From JAZDEU01 sp043808545 (lineage in GTDB: Bacteria > Patescibacteriota > Patescibacteriia > JAZDEU01): a stretch of 32,194 nucleotides of DNA. The stretch covers positions 1 to 32,194 of the forward strand of contig JAZDEU010000027.1 in NCBI GenBank assembly GCA_043808545.1. The letters run 5' to 3'. The notes below the pieces were generated by a model. The model was given only the letters and a program-made list of their open reading frames with translations. It did not search any database and was not told where the DNA came from. Made by a program: the position numbers and the translations under genes. Below, piece after piece: positions 28,534 through 32,194 of this stretch. Positions within the stretch are counted from its first letter, which is position 1. Each line of letters opens with the position of its first letter.

Positions 28534-31329
28534 CTATAGCTCTCCCCAATTATCACCAATAGAAATATCAACTTTTATCGGCGTTTCAAAGCGCGCGGCA
28601 TTTTCCATTTCCTCCCGGATAATTTTACTCGCTTTATCTATTAAATCCTCGCGAATTTCAAATAATAATTCATCGTGAATTTGCAATATCATTTTTATTC
28701 CATCTTCTAATTTTTTATCTAATTTTATCATCGCCATTTTTATTAAGTCCGCGGATGTGCCTTGAATAGGATGGTTAATCGCCATTCTCTCGGCGCTAGC
28801 GCGAATCATCGGCGCGCTTGAAGCGATTTCAGGCAAATATCTGCGTCTACCGAAAAATGTTTCCACATATCCTTTTTTTCCCGTTGTTTCTAAAGTTTCA
28901 TCTAAATATTTTTTTACATCTTTATAAAGAAGAAAATATTCATCAATAAAATTCTGCGCTTCTTCATAAGTCGCGTCAGCAGCATCCGCAAGCCCCCGCG
29001 GACCCATTCCGTACATAATTCCGAAATTTATCGTTTTTGCTTTCCTGCGCATATCTTTCGTTACTTCTTCAGGTTGAATTTTAAAAATTTTCGAGGCTGT
29101 TGTTGTGTGTATATCATCGCCAGCTTTGAATGCGCCTATCATTTTTTTGTCTTTTGCCACAGATGCGATAACGCGAAGTTCAATCTGGGAATAATCGGCT
29201 GACAATAATTTATAACCTTTTTCAGCGATAAATGCTGTCCGTATGGATTTTCCTAACTCCGTGCGGATAGGAATATTTTGTAAATTTGGATCAGATGACG
29301 ATAGTCTTCCTGTCGCGGTTATTGTTTGGTTGAAGCTCGTATGAACCCGTCCGGTTTTTTTATTAACAAGTTTTGGCAATGCTTCAACATAGGTAGAAAT
29401 TAGTTTCGCAAGCTCTCTGTATTCTGAAATTAAATCTATAATCGGATGAAGTCCGCGCATTTTTTCAAGTTCCGCCGCGGCGGTAGAAAGACCTGTTTTT
29501 CCTTTTTTTATGTTTTTTATCGGCAATGCCAATTTTTCAAAAAGAATTTCTTTTAGCTGGACTGGAGATGAAATATTAAATTCATTGCCTGCTAGATCCC
29601 ATATTTTTTTTTCAATTTTATTTTTTTCTTTTTTTAAATCCTTATCAAGATGTTTTAAAAATTCCGTGTTTATTTTAATTCCTTCTCTTTCCATTTTCGC
29701 GAGAACTGGAATTAAAGGTATTTCTATCTCGGAAAAAATTTTATCGCTTTTATATTGCGCGAGGCGAGGCTTTAATTTTTCCATTAAGCGAAATGTGTAA
29801 TCCGCGTCTTCGCAGGAATAAACGCTCACTTTTTCAACTTGCGCATCCTTCATATTTATTTGATTTTTTCCTTTGCCAATTAAATCTTCAATCGGAATCA
29901 TAAGATGCCCGAGTTCGGTAAAAGCTAAATTATCTAAACTAAACGCGCGGCTGCCAGGGTTTAATAAATAAGCCGCGATCATTGTGTCAAAATTTATGCC
30001 TTGCAATTTTATCCCCGCGTTATAAATAACTTCCTCGTCATATTTTATGTTATGCCCACATTTTTTAATCTCCGGATTTTCTAAAATATTTTTCAATTCA
30101 TTGAAAATTGGAAATTGAAAGCTTGTCCTGAGCGAAGCCGAAGGATTGGAAATTGGAACATAATACGCTTCTCCTTTTTTCCAGCAAAAACTAATGCCTA
30201 AAAGCTCAGCGCTCATTGAATCTATGGATGTCGTTTCAGTATCAATAACAATCTGTGTTTGTTTTTTTAATTCTTCTAAAAAGTTTTTAAAATTTTCTTC
30301 TAAATCTACCACATTAACGGGGTGAATTAATTTGTATGTATAATCCGCGGAGGGTTTATTATCTGCGATATCTCCCAATAGACTGCACTGGCTTTTTGTA
30401 TTATTCTCTTCTGGAACATCAATATTTGTCGGCAGTTTATTAAGAAGCGATTGAAATTCAAATTCCTGAAAAAGATCAAACACTTTTTTCTGGTCATAAG
30501 TTTTCCATTCGCAAGCTTTAAATTTAAAATCAATCGGAGAATTGTTTTCAATTCTTGCCATCGTTTTACTTTCAAAAGCCTCTTTTTTATGATCCAGCAG
30601 AAGTTTTTCAAGTTTTACTGACAGTTTCGCATCCCCCGCATCTAATTTTTCATATAAATTTTCAAGAGTTCCAAAATTTTTTAATAAATTTATAGCGCCT
30701 TTTTCTCCGATTCCTTTAACGCCTGGAATATTATCCGACGGATCGCCGCGAAGCGCCTTATAATCAATCATCTGCTCTGGAGTTAAACCGTCAAATCGTT
30801 CTTTAACCTGTTCCTCTCCGTAAACTATCATCTCTGACAGCCCCTTTTTTAATGTATAAACTTTCGTGCTATCATTGATTAACTGCAAGGTATCTAAATC
30901 GCCAGTAACTATAATAGTTTCTATTTGAGTATTGCCCTGTATGTTATTTCCAATATAAAGTTTGTTTGCGATTGTTCCAATAAGATCATCCGCTTCATAT
31001 CCCGCTTTTTCATAAATCGGAATATGAAACGCGTCCAAAAGCTCTTTTAATTTTGGAATTTGTTTATACATTTCCTCAATTCCTTCTGCTTTAACCCTCG
31101 TCGCTTTATAGTGAGCATACATATCGTGGCGGAATGTTTTTTCTTTTCTATCAAAAGTAACCGCGATATATTGCGGTTTTATTTCTCTTAACGCTTTTAA
31201 TAAAATCATCGTAAAACCGTAAATCGCATTAACCATCTCGCCTTTTTTATTTGTGAGCGGCGGAAGCGCGTGAAAACTTCTGTGCAATAGCGCGTTTCCG
31301 TCTATAATTATAAATTTTTCTTTAGGCAT
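28534..31329 (-). CDS. polA: DNA polymerase I (5' nuclease, 3'-5' exonuclease, polymerase)
   Basis: About 931 residues from MPKEKFIIIDGNALLHRSFH, the normal start of the 5'-nuclease domain. A longer frame begins at 31377, but its extra 16 residues overlap the promoter boxes. The 5' nuclease shows KAGYEADDLIGTIA and ALRGDPSDNIPGVKGIGEKG. The 3'-5' exonuclease keeps VIDTETTS, NIKYDEEV and the later YSCEDADYT acidic residues, so proofreading is plausible. The polymerase has TATGRLSSSDPNLQNIPIR, LLSADYSQIELRVIA, KTINFGIMYG and LQIHDELLFE. A repeat-derived stretch reading SNPSASLRTSFQFP is inserted in frame in the exonuclease domain (near base 30140). It fills gaps and repairs DNA. Confidence 0.95.
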   Translation of the reverse strand: MPKEKFIIIDGNALLHRSFHALPPLTNKKGEMVNAIYGFTMILLKALREIKPQYIAVTFDRKEKTFRHDMYAHYKATRVKAEGIEEMYKQIPKLKELLDAFHIPIYEKAGYEADDLIGTIANKLYIGNNIQGNTQIETIIVTGDLDTLQLINDSTKVYTLKKGLSEMIVYGEEQVKERFDGLTPEQMIDYKALRGDPSDNIPGVKGIGEKGAINLLKNFGTLENLYEKLDAGDAKLSVKLEKLLLDHKKEAFESKTMARIENNSPIDFKFKACEWKTYDQKKVFDLFQEFEFQSLLNKLPTNIDVPEENNTKSQCSLLGDIADNKPSADYTYKLIHPVNVVDLEENFKNFLEELKKQTQIVIDTETTSIDSMSAELLGISFCWKKGEAYYVPISNPSASLRTSFQFPIFNELKNILENPEIKKCGHNIKYDEEVIYNAGIKLQGINFDTMIAAYLLNPGSRAFSLDNLAFTELGHLMIPIEDLIGKGKNQINMKDAQVEKVSVYSCEDADYTFRLMEKLKPRLAQYKSDKIFSEIEIPLIPVLAKMEREGIKINTEFLKHLDKDLKKEKNKIEKKIWDLAGNEFNISSPVQLKEILFEKLALPIKNIKKGKTGLSTAAAELEKMRGLHPIIDLISEYRELAKLISTYVEALPKLVNKKTGRVHTSFNQTITATGRLSSSDPNLQNIPIRTELGKSIRTAFIAEKGYKLLSADYSQIELRVIASVAKDKKMIGAFKAGDDIHTTTASKIFKIQPEEVTKDMRRKAKTINFGIMYGMGPRGLADAADATYEEAQNFIDEYFLLYKDVKKYLDETLETTGKKGYVETFFGRRRYLPEIASSAPMIRASAERMAINHPIQGTSADLIKMAMIKLDKKLEDGIKMILQIHDELLFEIREDLIDKASKIIREEMENAARFETPIKVDISIGDNWGEL

Positions 31330-31339
31330 ATATAGTAAG

Positions 31340-31369
31340 ATTATCATATTTAAGGGGGTTAGTAAACAA
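31340..31369 (-). promoter_or_regulatory. polA promoter with near-leaderless start
   Basis: TTGTTT (31369-31364), 18 bases, GATAAT (31345-31340) with upstream TAT on the minus strand. The start would be near 31333, three or four bases before the preferred ATG at 31329. The alternative ATG at 31377 lies upstream of both boxes. Confidence 0.6.
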
Positions 31370-31437
31370 ACGGACAAGTCTGCTTTAGAGGATGTCTAAT
31401 AAATCGTTTTTATCATCTTAACTGAACGACGGTAATT

Positions 31438-31500
31438 GTCATCCCGAGCGTAGCCGAGGGATCTTTTAATAGATTCCTCCACTTTGCTTGTAATGATAGT
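31438..31500. repeat. Short GTCATCCCGAGC-type repeat
   Basis: GTCATCCCGAGCGTAGCCGA at 31438 followed by GGGATC, with a partly complementary CCTCCACTTTGCTTGTAATGA. It is a relative of the GTCATTC elements. The 31378-31581 gap otherwise contains nothing I can assign. Confidence 0.5.
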
Positions 31501-31581
31501 AATAGAAAGGTTTTTATAAAAAGTCGTTTCTTTAAAAGAATTGTTGTAAAATAGGATAAAAGAGATAATATTTTGAAAGAT

Positions 31582-31669
31582 CGTCAGAGTCTCCTTTTAA
31601 GCCTTCGCTTACTCCATCGCTAAAGATATGGTGGACAAGTAAGCTCAGGCGTAAAAGGAGACTCTGACG
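31582..31669. repeat. Palindromic element truncating the DUF3800 gene
   Basis: CGTCAGAGTCTCCTTTT (31582-31598) pairs perfectly with AAAAGGAGACTCTGACG (31653-31669), extended by AGCCT/AGGC. The right arm contributes a TAA (31652-31654) in frame with the downstream DUF3800 fragment, whose N-terminal half is missing on the other side. Confidence 0.75.
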
Positions 31670-32053
31670 GGACTGAAAGCAAAAGATGATTGTCCTGAAA
31701 TTAGAGAAAGATTTTATAAGTTAATAATAGGGTTGGATTACAAAACTGAATTTGTGGTCGCGAGAAAAAAAGAGTCAATTTTTTTAAAAAAGCACAAAGG
31801 GAAAGAGAATGTTTTTTATGACGATTTAATTATTCATCTTTTTAAAGATAATTTACACAGGACAGAAAAGAGTGTAATTTATTATGCTGTTCGCGGCGAT
31901 AGAAAAAGGCAGGGACCATTTGAAGAGGCTATAAATTCAGCTAAACTTGCCTTTGAAAATAAATGGGGTGCAAAAATAAATTCTGACTTTACTATTTTGC
32001 CTCAAACTCCTTCTGGTGAACCTTGTTTACAGATCATTGATTATATAAATTAA
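31655..32053 (+). pseudogene. DUF3800-family protein, middle/C-terminal remnant
   Basis: The open frame runs KAKDDCPEIRERFYKLIIGL, then DYKTEFVVARKKESIFLKKH, FYDDLIIHLFKDNL and LPQTPSGEPCLQIIDYIN. The acidic D near the end (LQIIDYIN) and VARK segment fit DUF3800, a predicted RNase H-like nuclease family often near mobile DNA. The N-terminal FIDESG catalytic motif is absent, cut off by the palindromic element. The stop at 32051-32053 lies two bases before the insertion sequence, about 30 residues short of the usual end. A TTG at 31733 is the only start-like codon and has no Shine-Dalgarno. Not functional. Confidence 0.7.
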
Positions 32054-32055
32054 AT

Positions 32056-32194
32056 GGGTCTTCTCCCAAACGTGTGGGTAAAATATAGATTAAATTTCTT
32101 TTAGCATACAGGACAAAACTTTTAACCGTAAATATTCTTCATCTTGCAGACCATATGCTCTGCGCTGGAATACACGGATCTTGTTGTTAAGTCC
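32056..32194 (-). mobile_element. 3' end of an ISL3-family insertion sequence, inverted copy (truncated by window end)
   Basis: The terminal repeat begins GGGTCTTCTCCCAAACGTGT at 32056. Positions 32056-32191 are the exact reverse complement of 1-136. The flanking bases differ from those of the left copy (AATTAAAT here against TTTAATAT there), so these are separate insertions or a repeat at a contig break. Confidence 0.75.
32090..32194 (-). CDS. ISL3-family transposase, C-terminal part (partial, inverted copy)
   Basis: Encodes GLNNKIRVFQRRAYGLQDEE and the same tail as the copy at 1-102, with one additional upstream residue. The stop is at 32092-32090. The rest of the gene, including the DDE residues, lies beyond the window. 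Confidence 0.7.
   Translation of the reverse strand, partial: GLNNKIRVFQRRAYGLQDEEYLRLKVLSCMLKEI

Noticed and set aside
31330..31377. Upstream start for polA
   Set aside because: The extra 16 codons overlap the predicted promoter. MPKEKFIIIDGN is the normal start of the family.
1..32194. CRISPR array or cas genes
   Set aside because: No series of evenly spaced direct repeats with unique spacers and no Cas-like protein was found. The repeats present are palindromes or short tandem units.
1..32194. tRNA or rRNA genes
   Set aside because: No T-arm-like GTTCGAATC with a matching acceptor stem and no conserved rRNA segment was noticed on either strand. A covariance-model scan was not possible.
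1..32194. Prophage
   Set aside because: No capsid, terminase, portal, integrase or lysis gene. Mobile DNA here consists of IS ends and palindromic elements only.

Overview
The window looks like an AT-rich chromosomal segment of a Patescibacteria/CPR bacterium, probably Parcubacteria-like. This is an inference from gene content and style: a small bS18 with C-x2-C...C-x2-H cysteines, TrmB next to dprA, promoters sitting directly on start codons, many toxin-antitoxin pairs, and dispersed palindromes that even lie in frame inside housekeeping genes. No rRNA or tRNA gene was seen, so rank below superphylum is not supported.

Layout. Both ends (1-136 and 32056-32191) are the same 3' end of an ISL3-family insertion sequence in inverted orientation. 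The left copy cuts a LivK-like binding lipoprotein; the right copy abuts a DUF3800 remnant. From left to right: rmuC, a FemAB-family gene, the rpsF-ssb-rpsR operon, and a minus-strand trmB-like/dprA pair (1.5-7.3 kb). Then come a broken radical SAM gene, a RelB/YafQ-type pair, enolase with a coupled small gene, a second radical SAM remnant and a methyltransferase destroyed by palindromic elements (7.4-12.1 kb). Next are an AbiE-like pair with a frameshifted nucleotidyltransferase, rodA, a membrane-anchored hypothetical protein, a split membrane protein and a HEPN/MNT pair (12.1-18.1 kb), followed by gyrB (18.1-20.3 kb) and an IS4 remnant.

The most distinctive part is 20.6-27.1 kb. It holds a same-strand cluster of PP2C phosphatase, protein kinase with zinc ribbon, nicotinamidase-like hydrolase, vWA (TerY/YegL-like) protein and nicotinate phosphoribosyltransferase, every gene with a good Shine-Dalgarno. 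The kinase, phosphatase and vWA proteins resemble the TerY-P (YegI/YegK/YegL) signalling triad. Here the triad is interleaved with the two enzymes that convert nicotinamide to nicotinate mononucleotide, suggesting a phosphorylation-controlled NAD salvage or stress module. About 280 bp of strong hairpins precede the last gene.

Downstream, 27606-27944 holds a strong promoter, about 300 nt of non-coding sequence folding into two closed stem domains, and an intrinsic-terminator-like end. It is a candidate structured ncRNA matching no family I could recognise. HicBA and DNA polymerase I follow on the minus strand.

Working together: replication and repair genes (gyrB, polA, ssb, dprA, rmuC), envelope genes (rodA, FemAB) and glycolysis (eno) form the core. 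Four toxin-antitoxin-type pairs, broken genes and at least eight palindromic insertions show a plastic accessory layer.
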